The position numbers and the translations under genes were made by a program. The notes beneath the pieces were generated by a model. That model saw nothing but the letters and a program-made list of their open reading frames with translations, searched no databases and had not been told where the DNA came from. From QKMZ01 sp012965515 (GTDB taxonomy: Bacteria; Cyanobacteriota; Vampirovibrionia; Obscuribacterales; Obscuribacteraceae), in contig CALFMP010000004.1 of assembly GCA_937879965.1 (NCBI GenBank), forward strand, positions 124,001-188,000: a stretch of 64,000 nt of DNA, given 5' to 3'. Shown here one piece after another: positions 1-10,082 of the stretch (position 1 is the stretch's first letter; the number at the start of each line of letters is the position of its first letter).

Positions 1-495
1 CGTCACGAACTTCTGAATCGCAGCAATGCCGGACGCGAGGTTTTGCTCAAACTGGCAGAAGATGCTGATGTTGAGCTCAAGCGCAGGCTGGCTGGCAATC
101 CGCAAGTGCCGGAAGATGTGGTGGCAAAACTTGCCAAAGACAGCGATCCCTCGGTGCGAGCGGTGGCTGCTGCTGCCGCCAAAATGAGTAAAGAGTCGCT
201 TTCCACGATGGTTTCAGACCAGAGCCGTTTTGTGCGCGCGAAGGTGGCAGCCAATCCGAATACTCAAGCCGCTGATTTGGAGAAACTGGCCAAAGATCAA
301 GACGACCTGGTGCGGCAGTCGGTCGCCGGCAATCCGTCAGCAGGCGCCGGCCTGCTTACCGCACTGTCAGCCGACAAGCGTCCCGAGGTTCGAGAAGCTG
401 TAGCTCTCAATCCATCGGCTACCACCGAAACAATCAAACTATTGAGCGAGGACAGCGAATGTTGGCTGGCTGCGCCTGATTCAAGATACAGATAA
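1..495 (+). CDS. LRV-repeat protein, 3' part only
   Basis: The reading frame is open from base 1, so the gene begins before the window; about 164 C-terminal residues are visible. They form tandem repeats of roughly 24 residues of the type DxxVRxxVAxNPxxxxxxLxxLAxD. Clear units contain RRLAGNP, AKVAANP, QSVAGNP and EAVALNP. This matches the leucine-rich-repeat-variant (LRV/HEAT-like) family, whose alpha-solenoids are protein-binding scaffolds. No catalytic domain or signal peptide is visible in this part. The last few residues (CWLAAPDSRYR) leave the repeat pattern just before TAA, so the end may be slightly truncated. The thiolase starts 29 bases downstream on the same strand. The function cannot be told from the repeats. 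Confidence 0.75.
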   Translation, partial: RHELLNRSNAGREVLLKLAEDADVELKRRLAGNPQVPEDVVAKLAKDSDPSVRAVAAAAAKMSKESLSTMVSDQSRFVRAKVAANPNTQAADLEKLAKDQDDLVRQSVAGNPSAGAGLLTALSADKRPEVREAVALNPSATTETIKLLSEDSECWLAAPDSRYR

Positions 496-524
496 ACACT
501 CAACAACTAAACGGAATCAACTAT

Positions 525-1730
525 ATGAAGGAAGCAGTAATCGTCGACGCAGTGCGCACGCCAATTGGTAAGCACATTGGCGCTCTCAAAGATGTTCGGC
601 CGGATGATCTGGCCGCGCACGTAATTCGTGAATTGATAAAGAGAAACGAAATTGATGCTTCTCAAATCGAGGACGTACTATTCGGTTGTGCCAATCAAGC
701 CGGCGAGGACAACCGCAACGTTGCTCGCATGGCTGTTCTTCTTGCCGGTCTGCCGGTGGAAGTTGCAGGAGGAACGGTAAACCGACTGTGCGGCTCTGGG
801 CTGATGGCCGTCAATGAAGCTTGTATGGCGATTCAATCGGGTCATGGCGATATCTATATTGCCGGCGGCGTCGAATCGATGACGCGGGCACCGTTCGTGA
901 TGGCAAAGCCTGATGCTTCTTTTCCCCGCGGCGATCAAAAGTTGGTTGATACGACGCTGGGATGGCGCTTTATCAATAAAAAACTTTCCGACATGCATCA
1001 TCCTTATTCCATGGGTGAAACAGCCGAAAATGTTGCTGAGAAATATACCGTGTCGCGTGAAGATCAAGATGAATTTGCGCGCCAGAGTCAATCAAAATAC
1101 GGTCAGGCAAAAGAGAAAGGCGCATTTAAGGATGAGATAGTGCCGGTACCGCTGCCCCTTAAGAAAGGCGCGACCGCACCTGACTTTTTCAGTGAGGATG
1201 AGCATCCGCGTCCGCAGACTTCAATTGATGACTTGAAGAAATTGAAGCCGGCGTTTCGCGACGGAGGCTCCGTAACTGCTGGCAATGCATCTGGTATCAA
1301 TGACGGTGCGACGGCGGTTTTGATTATGTCTGCCGACAAAGCAAGAGAATTGAACCTAACGCCCCTTGCTCGCTATGTAACTTCTGCCGTTGCCGGAGTC
1401 GACCCAGCCATCATGGGCATCGGACCTGTACCGGCAGCGCGAAAAGCATTGAGTCGGGCCGGGTTGACTGTGAATGACATTGATTTGTTCGAACTAAATG
1501 AAGCTTTTGCTGCACAGTCTCTGGCGTGCATTCGCGAACTGGGACTCGACCCTGCTAAGGTCAACGTAAATGGCGGAGCAATTGCGCTTGGACATCCGCT
1601 TGGGTCCAGCGGCGCCCGAATTCTAACCACGCTCGTTCACGAGATGAAGAGACGCAAGTCGCGTTATGGTCTGGCGACCATGTGTATTGGTGTCGGCCAA
1701 GGAATCGCAACTATTGTCGAGCGCGTGTAG
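525..1730 (+). CDS. Thiolase (acetyl-CoA acetyltransferase / 3-oxoadipyl-CoA thiolase type)
   Basis: A full-length thiolase of 401 residues, the usual family size. It should catalyse reversible CoA-dependent cleavage or condensation of 3-ketoacyl-CoA in the cytoplasm. The nucleophile Cys89 sits in NRLCGSG, the catalytic His in NGGAIALGHPLGSSG near residue 350, and the second Cys in CIGVGQG near residue 387. The segments GCANQAGEDNRNVARMA and GGVESMTRAPFVM resemble the PcaF/PaaJ branch more than the biosynthetic PhaA branch. No aromatic-degradation genes are nearby, so the substrate (acetoacetyl-CoA, 3-oxoadipyl-CoA or a longer chain) is not settled. The ATG has a weak CGGAA element upstream. 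Confidence 0.93.
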   Translation: MKEAVIVDAVRTPIGKHIGALKDVRPDDLAAHVIRELIKRNEIDASQIEDVLFGCANQAGEDNRNVARMAVLLAGLPVEVAGGTVNRLCGSGLMAVNEACMAIQSGHGDIYIAGGVESMTRAPFVMAKPDASFPRGDQKLVDTTLGWRFINKKLSDMHHPYSMGETAENVAEKYTVSREDQDEFARQSQSKYGQAKEKGAFKDEIVPVPLPLKKGATAPDFFSEDEHPRPQTSIDDLKKLKPAFRDGGSVTAGNASGINDGATAVLIMSADKARELNLTPLARYVTSAVAGVDPAIMGIGPVPAARKALSRAGLTVNDIDLFELNEAFAAQSLACIRELGLDPAKVNVNGGAIALGHPLGSSGARILTTLVHEMKRRKSRYGLATMCIGVGQGIATIVERV

Positions 1731-1961
1731 GGGTTTTCGCGTGCCGAGAAAAGTTGCCTGTACAACCCTAGAAATTGCCAGTCCGCGCCTTGAGGTTAAA
1801 AATTGCTAAGAAACCTCGAAAGAGCCCGGCAATCGCTGATTAGACGAAGGAAGACGGAGCGAAATGTGGCATTAATGAGTGAGGGGGTGCACCAGTTGGG
1901 CGGTGTGCCGGTAATGCTTAGGCCTCTCAGGTCGAAAGTCATCCAGGCGAAGGCAGGATAG

Positions 1962-3236
1962 ATGGAATCTCAGCTCAAGCGTTTTACCTTCTTGCAGCTA
2001 TCCGACGTGCATCTTGATTCACGTTTTCTCTCCGGACGGCTCGGGCTGTCGCACAGCCAGCGTTATGAGCGCAACAACGAGATGCTTCTTTCGCTTTATC
2101 GGGCTCTTGAAGAAGCAGCTAGAAGAAGGGTCGACGCGATTTTTATTCCCGGCGATTTGTTTGACGCCGATACGGTGACTGGTCCGACCATCAATTATCT
2201 GATCGAGTCTTTTTCACGCCTGGGCAATCTTCCTGTAGTGATTGCGCCGGGCAATCGCGACTACTATTCCTTCGCCTCGCCCTACAATCCCAGGGTTCTT
2301 CAAGCTAGAGGTCTGCCGCCCTGGCCCGACAATGTCATTGTTTTCGACAGCGATGAGTTCAAAACCATAAAGCATCCCCTGAGGGAAGACGTTTGTTTTA
2401 TCGGTCGTGCATTTCAAAAGAATGAAGTTGAGAAGCGTCGCTTGCTCAACCGCCCGGTTGCTTTGCGCACTGGCGCTCCGCTCAATTTCTTTGTGCATCA
2501 TGGTTTTCTCGAAGGATATGCCGGACCCGATGCTGAAATTGCCGATAAGTATTCAGCGCCTTTTTCTGTGGAAGAATTGGAATCACAAGCATTCACATAT
2601 TCCGCACTAGGGCACTGCCACGAATTTGCCGAGGTTTATTCATCGCAAGGCAAGCTCATCGGCGCCTATGGCGGTTCATTTGTCGGACGCAGTTTTGAAG
2701 AGGCTGGTCCGCGTCTTGCCCTTTTCGGAACAGTAATCGTAGGACCCAGCCGGATACCCGAATGCACTGTAGAGCCCTATGAGTTCGACAACCGTCGCAT
2801 TTATGTAGCGGGCGTCGATGTTTCCGGTCTTACTGAAGAAGTGATGGGCGAGGAAATTTCGCTGGCGATTCAGGAGCAAGGGGCGCGCCAGGGTGAGGAT
2901 ATCGTCTACCTGCATCTGGAAGGCAGTTATCCTCCTGAAGCGGATAAATCGTCTGTTATTGAACGTTTTCGCGACAATTTCTTCCATGTTCGTGTAGCCG
3001 ATCACACGAGACCCGACTACCTCTCTGAGCGTTTTGATGAGCGGACTACGGAAGGTAAATTTATCGAAGCGATGCTTGAATACAAACGTCGCGTCGAGAA
3101 AGGTCGTGCTGAAGCCGGACTCTTAGACAGCAGTGTAGCACCGGATTCGGTGTCGGGTGGAACAGCTGAGGATGCGCTGTATTACGGATTGGATGCCCTC
3201 AGGAGACAAAAGGTAGACGTAAGAAATGTGGATTGA
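1962..3236 (+). CDS. SbcD/Mre11-like metallophosphoesterase (YhaO type)
   Basis: 424 residues. The N-terminal calcineurin-like phosphoesterase domain has LSDVHLDS (D-x-H), IPGDLFD (GD), APGNRD in the place of GNHD, FFVHHGF, and GHCH (GHxH). It resembles YhaO, the nuclease partner of the SMC-like ATPase YhaN, and more distantly SbcD/Mre11, which process DNA ends with two metal ions. The stop overlaps the start of the downstream YhaN-like gene by 11 bases, so the two are translationally coupled. AGGATAG precedes the ATG. The His of the GNHD motif, normally a metal-site or general-acid residue, is Arg here (codon CGC), so activity may be altered. The C-terminal third is an uncharacterised capping region. 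Confidence 0.85.
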   Translation: MESQLKRFTFLQLSDVHLDSRFLSGRLGLSHSQRYERNNEMLLSLYRALEEAARRRVDAIFIPGDLFDADTVTGPTINYLIESFSRLGNLPVVIAPGNRDYYSFASPYNPRVLQARGLPPWPDNVIVFDSDEFKTIKHPLREDVCFIGRAFQKNEVEKRRLLNRPVALRTGAPLNFFVHHGFLEGYAGPDAEIADKYSAPFSVEELESQAFTYSALGHCHEFAEVYSSQGKLIGAYGGSFVGRSFEEAGPRLALFGTVIVGPSRIPECTVEPYEFDNRRIYVAGVDVSGLTEEVMGEEISLAIQEQGARQGEDIVYLHLEGSYPPEADKSSVIERFRDNFFHVRVADHTRPDYLSERFDERTTEGKFIEAMLEYKRRVEKGRAEAGLLDSSVAPDSVSGGTAEDALYYGLDALRRQKVDVRNVD

Positions 3237-6126
3237 ACGCATCGAGCTAGCCGGCTTCGGTAGCGTTGTCGGCGAGAAAATTGAATTTGCGAGCAACAAG
3301 TTGAATCTACTTGTTGAGGCAAACGAGTTTGGCAAATCCACTATGGCTACTGCTGTTTGGGCAGCGCTTTTCGACTTTCCGGATGGACATGTTGCCAATT
3401 CTCAGGGGGCGCACGGTGGACAAACTCGCGATTCAATGAGACCTCGCGCCGGTGCAAATCTGCCTTTCAAAGTTTCGCTTTGGGCATCACTTGGTGACAG
3501 GCAGCTCAAAATCGAAAGAGATTTCGCCGCTAAAACCGTGCACGTTCACGAGCTGAAGCCTATGCAAAGGGACGTCACAAGCGAATTTCTCGGACCAAAC
3601 GGTGAAGACGAAGTCGGATTTAGACTGACAGGAATGACACGCGAACTTTTCCGTAGCACTTGCTTTGTCGGTCAGCGCGAATTGGATGAGCACACCATTG
3701 GCGGTGCTGAAGATTTTGCTTCGGTGTTTCAAGGAATCGCCGATTCTTCCAGTACAAAGCATACGGCTACCGGCGCTATTCAGTGCCTCGATTCCGCTCT
3801 TACGCATTACCCTCATCGCGGCCAGCAACTGAAAATCGACCAGGTAATCCACGAACTTGAAGTTGAGCAAAAAGAACTCAAGGAAAAGCTGGCGGCGCTC
3901 GAGGTAGAACGCCAGAATTTGTTTGAAGGTCTATATAAGCTCAACCAGATGGGTGACGATGGAGGCTCCTCCGGGCCGACTGAAATAGAGGTACCTCCGG
4001 AAACGGACTCCTCCACGCTAGCTCTGGTTGAAGAGCTGCGCGATCTGGACGCATCGCTTGCTCGTGCTAAGCAGCATGAAGCCAGAATTATTGAATTGCA
4101 AATGCAAATCGATAGCTTATCTACGGCTGATCCATCACTAGTGAATCTGGAGAATAGAGTTCGCGAGATGTGGACTAAACGTGACTCTTTGTACGCTGAG
4201 CACGAAAAGTTAAAAGCTAACCCGAACGGCGCCGAGGCTGAAGTTGATGCGTTGGAAGCCGCCTTCCAAAAGAAATGGCGTGGTTTGTCTGAATTTACAA
4301 GCCAGGACTCGCAAGCTCTTTCGTTGCTCGTGATGCGCTTGAGCGACTTGGGTCGAGATCTCAACAATCTCGCTTCGCAGAAGCAAGAGGAAGAGGCCCG
4401 CTTGACCAGCAGCTCAGTAGACCTACTAAAGTATGAATCCACAAAGACTGCTCTCTCGGCGCTTGATCCGAAGGATGCCGGCGATGTGCGTTCGTACCAT
4501 GCATTAATGAACGCGGCGAAAGACCAGATTACCGATTGCGAACGCAATGTGGTCAAACATCGCGCTTCTATTTTGGAAATCGAGAAACAACGGCAAGAGA
4601 TGCGCAGCAAGCACCTGATGATCGGTGGCGCTGCGGCAATTGGTTTTATTCTGTTTGCAATCGGCGCGGTCGTCACACGTGAAATGTTGCCGGCACTTCT
4701 GGCATTGGGTGTGATGGCACTTGCTTCTGGAGGCGCCGCAGCATTTTTCCTCATGCGCTGGGCGAAGCCTGAGTCGTTCCGAAAGAGGGACACTGAAAAG
4801 CTAGAAGCAGATCTTGAAAAAGCCACAACATTGGCTCAGCAATTGCACAGCAAAATCGGCTCGCTGGAAGTAAAACTCGAGTCTATTGCTAGAAAAGCAG
4901 GCGTGTCAGGCGCCGCACTTCTCGTTTCGATGATCGAAGAGAAGTCGGCCAGCGAGCCGAAGTTGAAGAATTTGGATACTGTGGCGACTGAGATTGCAGC
5001 TAAAGAAAGTCAGCGTGAACGCGCGTTAGACGAACTGGGAATGTTCTTCAAAAAGGCAAATATTCCTGCCGGAGAGATTTCGCTCGAGCGTGCCAAACGC
5101 TTGAGTGAAGATGTTGCCTCAGCAGTCGAGGAAGGGCGCTCGATTCAAACAGCGACTTGGCAGCAGCGGCAGATGTTGCAGCAGATCGGCACCATGCAAG
5201 GTGAGATAGAGGAGATCGAACGCAGCCTTTCCCTTGTATTCACCGAGAATGGCATCGAGGAGGTTACTCTCGACGATTGCTATCAGAGTTTTGAAAAGCG
5301 AATAGACGCACACTACGCTGCCAGAAACATTCACGCGCAAATCGAGCGCCTTACCGAAGATTGTCTCGGTGGGCAGGCTTTTCCGGATACGACCAGCTAT
5401 GTTGCCCATCTGGAACAGCGCGGCAACGACCTGAAAATGCGTATCAGCACACAGTCATCTGTCAAGCTCACGACTTCGTCGCAAGGTGGAGATTCATCAG
5501 CTCGTAACGATTTGCTTGTGAAAGTCAGAGTCGCAGCGAAAGCTCTGGATGATAGCTATCTGCCGGTGCTCGATCAAATTGAAAACGTAGCCAGAGAACT
5601 GTCCAATGCGCGTCGCTCGAAGCTGTCCCTGGAGTTGGCGAGAAACACCCTGCGCAAGCTCTCTGGAGAAACATACGAGAACTGGTCGCACAAACTCAAT
5701 TCAATTGCCGATGAGATGGTCGGCAAACTTAATCTGGAATTCGAGTCACTGCAATTTACTCCTGACTTGAACATATTGCTGAAACGTCGTGGTGATGCCG
5801 ACATTATTGACTCTTCTAAGTTCAAAGAGCGTATGTCCGTTGGCACTCGCGAACAATTGCACTGGCTGGCTCGTGTTGTTGTTTCGCGTTTCCTCTCAAA
5901 GGAAACCCCCCTGCCTATCGTCCTTGATGAGCCTTTCAGCGAATCAGATGATGAGCGCTTCTTGCATATTATGCAGTTCGTTGTGGACGTTTTGACGCGT
6001 GACCATCAAGTGATCATCTTCAGTTGCCACCGTCAGCGCCACCAATGGTTGGCTGATCAATTGAGTGCCGAACAAAAAGAGCGCCTCATGTTCTGCAGCC
6101 GCGTGAAGGCCGTTCCTTTTTCGTAA
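3226..6126 (+). CDS. SMC-like AAA ATPase (YhaN/SbcC type) with central membrane segments
   Basis: 966 residues with the split ATPase layout of SbcC/Rad50/YhaN. The Walker A region is at residues 31-39 (EANEFGKST, the YhaN variant). Long coiled coils occupy about 190-460 and 520-840. The C-terminal part carries the ABC signature (SVGTREQL), Walker B (IVLDEPFSESD) and a His switch (FSCHRQ). Two hydrophobic segments between about 464 and 515 would put the tip of the coiled coil in the membrane, as in YhaN rather than cytosolic SbcC. Together with the upstream phosphoesterase it should form an ATP-driven DNA-processing complex. Its exact role in repair is inferred from the family only. Confidence 0.88.
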   Translation: MWIERIELAGFGSVVGEKIEFASNKLNLLVEANEFGKSTMATAVWAALFDFPDGHVANSQGAHGGQTRDSMRPRAGANLPFKVSLWASLGDRQLKIERDFAAKTVHVHELKPMQRDVTSEFLGPNGEDEVGFRLTGMTRELFRSTCFVGQRELDEHTIGGAEDFASVFQGIADSSSTKHTATGAIQCLDSALTHYPHRGQQLKIDQVIHELEVEQKELKEKLAALEVERQNLFEGLYKLNQMGDDGGSSGPTEIEVPPETDSSTLALVEELRDLDASLARAKQHEARIIELQMQIDSLSTADPSLVNLENRVREMWTKRDSLYAEHEKLKANPNGAEAEVDALEAAFQKKWRGLSEFTSQDSQALSLLVMRLSDLGRDLNNLASQKQEEEARLTSSSVDLLKYESTKTALSALDPKDAGDVRSYHALMNAAKDQITDCERNVVKHRASILEIEKQRQEMRSKHLMIGGAAAIGFILFAIGAVVTREMLPALLALGVMALASGGAAAFFLMRWAKPESFRKRDTEKLEADLEKATTLAQQLHSKIGSLEVKLESIARKAGVSGAALLVSMIEEKSASEPKLKNLDTVATEIAAKESQRERALDELGMFFKKANIPAGEISLERAKRLSEDVASAVEEGRSIQTATWQQRQMLQQIGTMQGEIEEIERSLSLVFTENGIEEVTLDDCYQSFEKRIDAHYAARNIHAQIERLTEDCLGGQAFPDTTSYVAHLEQRGNDLKMRISTQSSVKLTTSSQGGDSSARNDLLVKVRVAAKALDDSYLPVLDQIENVARELSNARRSKLSLELARNTLRKLSGETYENWSHKLNSIADEMVGKLNLEFESLQFTPDLNILLKRRGDADIIDSSKFKERMSVGTREQLHWLARVVVSRFLSKETPLPIVLDEPFSESDDERFLHIMQFVVDVLTRDHQVIIFSCHRQRHQWLADQLSAEQKERLMFCSRVKAVPFS

Positions 6127-6163
6127 TCGTCACCTGTCCTCGGCAGCCGGACCGGTAATCCTA

Positions 6164-8404
6164 TTACTGCAGTAGATGTCTGGCTTTAGCGTCTTTGTAG
6201 ACGGCCTGTGCTTTGCTCTTCGCGGCCTTCAGCGCTGCAGGGCTCCAATCGGCATTACCGCCGTTCTTGGAAGCTTGCCAGGCAATGACGCTGTATGATG
6301 CCGTTTCAACGTCGGAACCGGAGGTGAATTCATCAAGAAGAAGCCGTTCTACGGAATCACGAGCATATGCTTCGTTTCTATTTCGCAAAGCTTCAATGTC
6401 ACTGATTTGATCGTATTGAGGTTTGGACTCTCTTTCGATTTCTTCTCGTTCGATCGCTTCCAGCCTCTCTGAGTTGTTTCCAGCCATAAGGCGTTCGAGA
6501 GTCGGGTTGCTGTCGACAGCCTCATAGTCAACTAGAACTAATTTCCCTGATTTCAAGCTTTGTCCGTACTGGAAGCCGCCAGCTGTTCCTGGATCTCTCA
6601 CCTCAACGTCAGCTTTGTCCAGCTTGGCTTTGAATGCAGGCCAAAGCGCCTCATCATAGTTTGGGGTCACCAGTTCTTGAACATAAGCGAGAACATCCTT
6701 GCCGTTGTTGTCGGTCAGCTCCCAATGTTTGCCGCCGAACAAGATCTTCGCGTCGAATGGTCGCTTGCCCCAGCTTTCGTTCCAACCACCTTCATAGTTT
6801 GCCGCCAACTTCAGCGCGCCACCTTCGGGTAAACCTTGCTGTGGTGGCAATTCCATAACGTAAGCATCATTGCCACGGTCAATAAATCGCGCAATTTTGA
6901 GCTTTCCGAGCTTCGTGCCCTGAAGTGCGGTGCCGAAGGACTGCTCTCCTGCATCCTTCAAGTGCTGCGAGACAGACTTCATTTTTGCGAGCATTTCCGG
7001 GGTCCACTCGCCTTCGAACCATTTCCTTTGTTCTGCTTCGGTGAAACCTTCGTCTTTGAATTCGAGTTTCTTATACTCGTATTCCGGTCCAATGCCAAGT
7101 TTCTTTGGATTGGGTTCTGTTCGACGAACTGTTTGTTCTTCGGGCGCGAAATTCAGGTGGTTTTTGCCTGTGCGCATGAAAATTGGTGAGTTCTCTGTAA
7201 ATGCTTTTACACCGAGAACGGACTTGCCTGCCATAGTCGGATCCAGATGGCACGTTGCGATGAGATCGGCTAACTTACTTGATTCCGGAATAATTGGCTG
7301 GCCCGTCTTGTTGTGCTTAACAAGCAAACTTTGTTCGGGTCCATATTCTTGCATGCCAAAGACGCGCTTAATTCCTTTGCCTGCGCCTAAATGCTCGCGC
7401 ACGATCAAATTGGCTTCACCTGTTTTGGAAAATGTTTCCAATGCTCGGCTGAGTGCACGTTCTCCACCCACTACTTTGAAGTCTTTTCCACCGCTCAAAT
7501 CAGTGGTATTACCTGCGGTATCTTTATTTCTCTGGAATTCAAAATTCTTACGCCCACTCTCGAATTGTCCCTTCAAGCCATGAGCGGTGCCGAAGCCCAA
7601 ACCGATAACGCCCATAGTGAAAGCGCTTTCCTTCATCTCTTTCCAGCTGGCGAATTTCGAGTCGGTTGTTGCCGACTGTCCAAAATTCGACAAGGAGTCG
7701 AATTTCAAATTATGCAGATATGCATGCGAATGGGCGCTCACGCCACCAGCTGCGATACCGGAAGCAAAACCGCCCATGTATGGATTTTTGATCAGTGAGG
7801 CAAACCGCGAAGTCTCTCCGACAGTCGGAGCGAATCGCGTTGCTACTCCGTGCATGACGCCCATCGTGATGGCGCCGTTGACGCCGTTCAATCCTTTTGC
7901 CACAAGGAATGGTCTGTGATCACCCTCTTCGACAGGGCGCAACAATGAGTCGTGAACGGCGCCGGTCAGCACCGCCTCTTTCATCGTTAATCCAAGGACG
8001 GAGCGCTGCGATAACCGCTCAGCCAGTTGTACTTCGGATAAGCCTGCGCGAGTGACTGCCTTCACGCCTTTTCCAGCGAGCATAAATGGCACCAACATGC
8101 CGATCGCGTTGCCGGATTGTTGAGCCCAATAGTTCGACGTGCCGTACTCTGCAGCTTCTGGTGCTTTCAAATATCCTATTTGAACGCTGGGCAACATGTT
8201 CGTTCCCAGGCCTTTGTCGGCTAGCTGGACAACCGCGTTCACCGGAGTTTGGATCATCGAGTGTCCGGTGGAGCGTAAGAAGTCCTCCAAGAGACCATTT
8301 TTCTCGACGGGCTCTTTCGGCTTGTTTTGTTGTTCCGCGAGGTAGGCGTAGTGCTCCGCCATCGCATCTCGACTAACAGTTGCTGGATATCGATCGGATC
8401 CCAT
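6164..8404 (-). CDS. Uncharacterised 746-residue protein
   Basis: A long minus-strand gene with an ATG start, convergent with the YhaN-like gene (37 bases apart). I do not recognise a named family. The N-terminal half (about 45-290) is rich in Gly, Ala and Met, with several weakly hydrophobic stretches such as NAIGMLVPFMLAGKGV and FASGIAAGGVSAHSHAY. These could be membrane-associated helices, although no classical signal peptide is present. The C-terminal half (about 290-746) is soluble and charged, with many Lys, Glu and Trp, including DRGNDAYVMELPPQQG and VQELVTPNYDEALWPAF. The C-terminus is helical (AALKAAKSKAQAVYKDAK). No catalytic motif is evident. It could be a lineage-specific structural or effector-like protein. 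Confidence 0.7.
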   Translation of the reverse strand: MGSDRYPATVSRDAMAEHYAYLAEQQNKPKEPVEKNGLLEDFLRSTGHSMIQTPVNAVVQLADKGLGTNMLPSVQIGYLKAPEAAEYGTSNYWAQQSGNAIGMLVPFMLAGKGVKAVTRAGLSEVQLAERLSQRSVLGLTMKEAVLTGAVHDSLLRPVEEGDHRPFLVAKGLNGVNGAITMGVMHGVATRFAPTVGETSRFASLIKNPYMGGFASGIAAGGVSAHSHAYLHNLKFDSLSNFGQSATTDSKFASWKEMKESAFTMGVIGLGFGTAHGLKGQFESGRKNFEFQRNKDTAGNTTDLSGGKDFKVVGGERALSRALETFSKTGEANLIVREHLGAGKGIKRVFGMQEYGPEQSLLVKHNKTGQPIIPESSKLADLIATCHLDPTMAGKSVLGVKAFTENSPIFMRTGKNHLNFAPEEQTVRRTEPNPKKLGIGPEYEYKKLEFKDEGFTEAEQRKWFEGEWTPEMLAKMKSVSQHLKDAGEQSFGTALQGTKLGKLKIARFIDRGNDAYVMELPPQQGLPEGGALKLAANYEGGWNESWGKRPFDAKILFGGKHWELTDNNGKDVLAYVQELVTPNYDEALWPAFKAKLDKADVEVRDPGTAGGFQYGQSLKSGKLVLVDYEAVDSNPTLERLMAGNNSERLEAIEREEIERESKPQYDQISDIEALRNRNEAYARDSVERLLLDEFTSGSDVETASYSVIAWQASKNGGNADWSPAALKAAKSKAQAVYKDAKARHLLQ

Positions 8405-8642
8405 TTCCCTGCTTAATTTCCAAACGCGCTGAAAGTTCGGGCCGCCCCGAATCTAATATCTTCATACCCAGCCGGTGGGCGTTTCAGACCGGAAATCGAG
8501 AATTGGCCTGGAGAAGACAACCCTGAGTCTAATGTCGAATTCCGTCAAAAGCGTGACATTTTCGGCTCGAGAATCGATGTTCTCGGGTCCAAATAGGGTT
8601 TGGGCTCGAATTTAATCTTTCGTTGCCAGACCGAAATTGACG

Positions 8643-9803
8643 TCATTGGCGGCTGGCGCTGGCTTGTGCTGGCTTCGGCAGGGACATGCGCACGACCGAA
8701 TTGTCGTCCTGTTGGCTCACATAAAGGTTGCCGTCGCGGTCCATGGTCAGGTAATAGGGCGATTTGAAGCCTGTACCAATGATCGTCGAAATGCCCGCGG
8801 GGTTGACTCTGGCGATGGTTCCGCTGGAGTAATTGGCGACATAAACATTGTTTTGATCGTCCACTGTGACGCCTATCGGTCCTTTGAAGTTGGCGCCTGA
8901 GCTGAAGACGCTGCGGCTGCCGTCTGGACTGATTCGGTCAATGCTATTGGTGGCGAAATTGGCTATGTACAGGTGTCCGGTGCGGTCGAACGCCAGGCCT
9001 GATGGGGCATTGAAGTTGGTTGCGATAACGCGAACCGTCGAGTTTGCCAGCACTGGAGAGGGGTTGGTTGCTGTCCTGACTGGCGCTGACGGGGGCAATG
9101 CGGCAACTGCCGGTTGCTGGGCTGCATAGGTCGGCTGAGCCGGAACGTAGCGTGTGGCTGGTTCTTGGGCTTGCGCCGGAGGGCTATAAGCGGGTGGCGA
9201 ATAGGCGGGCGGGCTGTACGCCGGCGGCGAGTAAGCAGGTTGCTGCGCTTGAGCGGGCGGCGTGTAAGCCGGCTGCTGCGGAGCTTGTTGAATAGGCTGC
9301 GTGGCTACCGGTGGATTATTCATGCCGGCAAGAGGCAATTCATTATTGATGGGGGCGGCATCTCCGATTGCCGAGGAGCGCTTTTGAGCGTCAGCAAAAT
9401 GCGGATTGCTAGGCGGAATCGCTGCCAGGTGCGGGCGTGCCTCGGCGCCTCTGCCGAGATCCATCAAGCAAATCGCCAATTGATAGTGCGCGTCTGGGTC
9501 TTGTGGCTTGACTCTCAGCACTTCTTGAAAGCGCGGAACTGCTTCTTTCAAACGCTTCTGAGACTGGTAAAGCATGCCCAGGTTATATTGTGCGTCCGGC
9601 AGGTTCGGATCGATATCGCAGGCGCGACGGAAAAATATGATGGCAGCCTCGGTTGAGCCCTGTTTGTACGCATTCAGCCCGAGGTTGTACATGCTGATGG
9701 CTTGCTGGTTTGTCCCTCCGCCAGGCGCTGCTTGTGCAAACGCTGCTTGCATTGAAAACGCTGCAGACAGCGACAAAGCCAGTAATATCTTTCCTTTTGC
9801 CAT
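8643..9803 (-). CDS. Exported TPR - proline-rich linker - NHL-repeat protein
   Basis: About 386 residues from the ATG at 9803; an in-frame GTG at 9818 is an alternative start. A signal peptide (LLALSLSAAFSMQAAFAQA) is followed by three TPR units (about 35-140), with ALL-type helices such as MYNLGLNAYKQGSTEAAIIFFRRA. A Pro/Gln/Tyr-rich linker follows, with AYSPP repeated four times in tandem. The last ~130 residues carry NHL or beta-propeller blades (GLAFDRTGHLYIANF, GVTVDDQNNVYVANY, LTMDRDGNLYVSQQ). Only three or four blades are visible, fewer than a full six-bladed propeller, so it may oligomerise. It is probably an envelope or periplasmic protein-interaction scaffold. No enzyme residues can be assigned. 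Confidence 0.85.
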   Translation of the reverse strand: MAKGKILLALSLSAAFSMQAAFAQAAPGGGTNQQAISMYNLGLNAYKQGSTEAAIIFFRRACDIDPNLPDAQYNLGMLYQSQKRLKEAVPRFQEVLRVKPQDPDAHYQLAICLMDLGRGAEARPHLAAIPPSNPHFADAQKRSSAIGDAAPINNELPLAGMNNPPVATQPIQQAPQQPAYTPPAQAQQPAYSPPAYSPPAYSPPAYSPPAQAQEPATRYVPAQPTYAAQQPAVAALPPSAPVRTATNPSPVLANSTVRVIATNFNAPSGLAFDRTGHLYIANFATNSIDRISPDGSRSVFSSGANFKGPIGVTVDDQNNVYVANYSSGTIARVNPAGISTIIGTGFKSPYYLTMDRDGNLYVSQQDDNSVVRMSLPKPAQASASRQ

Positions 9804-10082
9804 TTTATAGACTCTCACAAAACCATCAAAAGCTCATCATAACCACGTTTACGAGTTTCGCGCCTGCATCCATTTGGAGATAAATCTACCGAATCTGCCT
9901 GTCCGTAAGGTTTCTTTTTTTCCCTTCCTCGTAATATGCTGGAAGAATGGGTATATAACACACTACTTCTTAGCACGCTCACAATTATGGCAGGTGGTTG
10001 TGGTTCAAAAGCGCTCACTTGCCTTATTTCGTTAACAGTTTTGGCCGAAATCGCGGCGTAGTCAGAAAGGAAGCCTATTGTC

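Noticed and set aside
3813..4826. Open frame of 337 codons on the minus strand opposite the YhaN-like gene
   Set aside because: Ser/Arg-rich antisense product over a coiled-coil coding region, without a start signal or domain.
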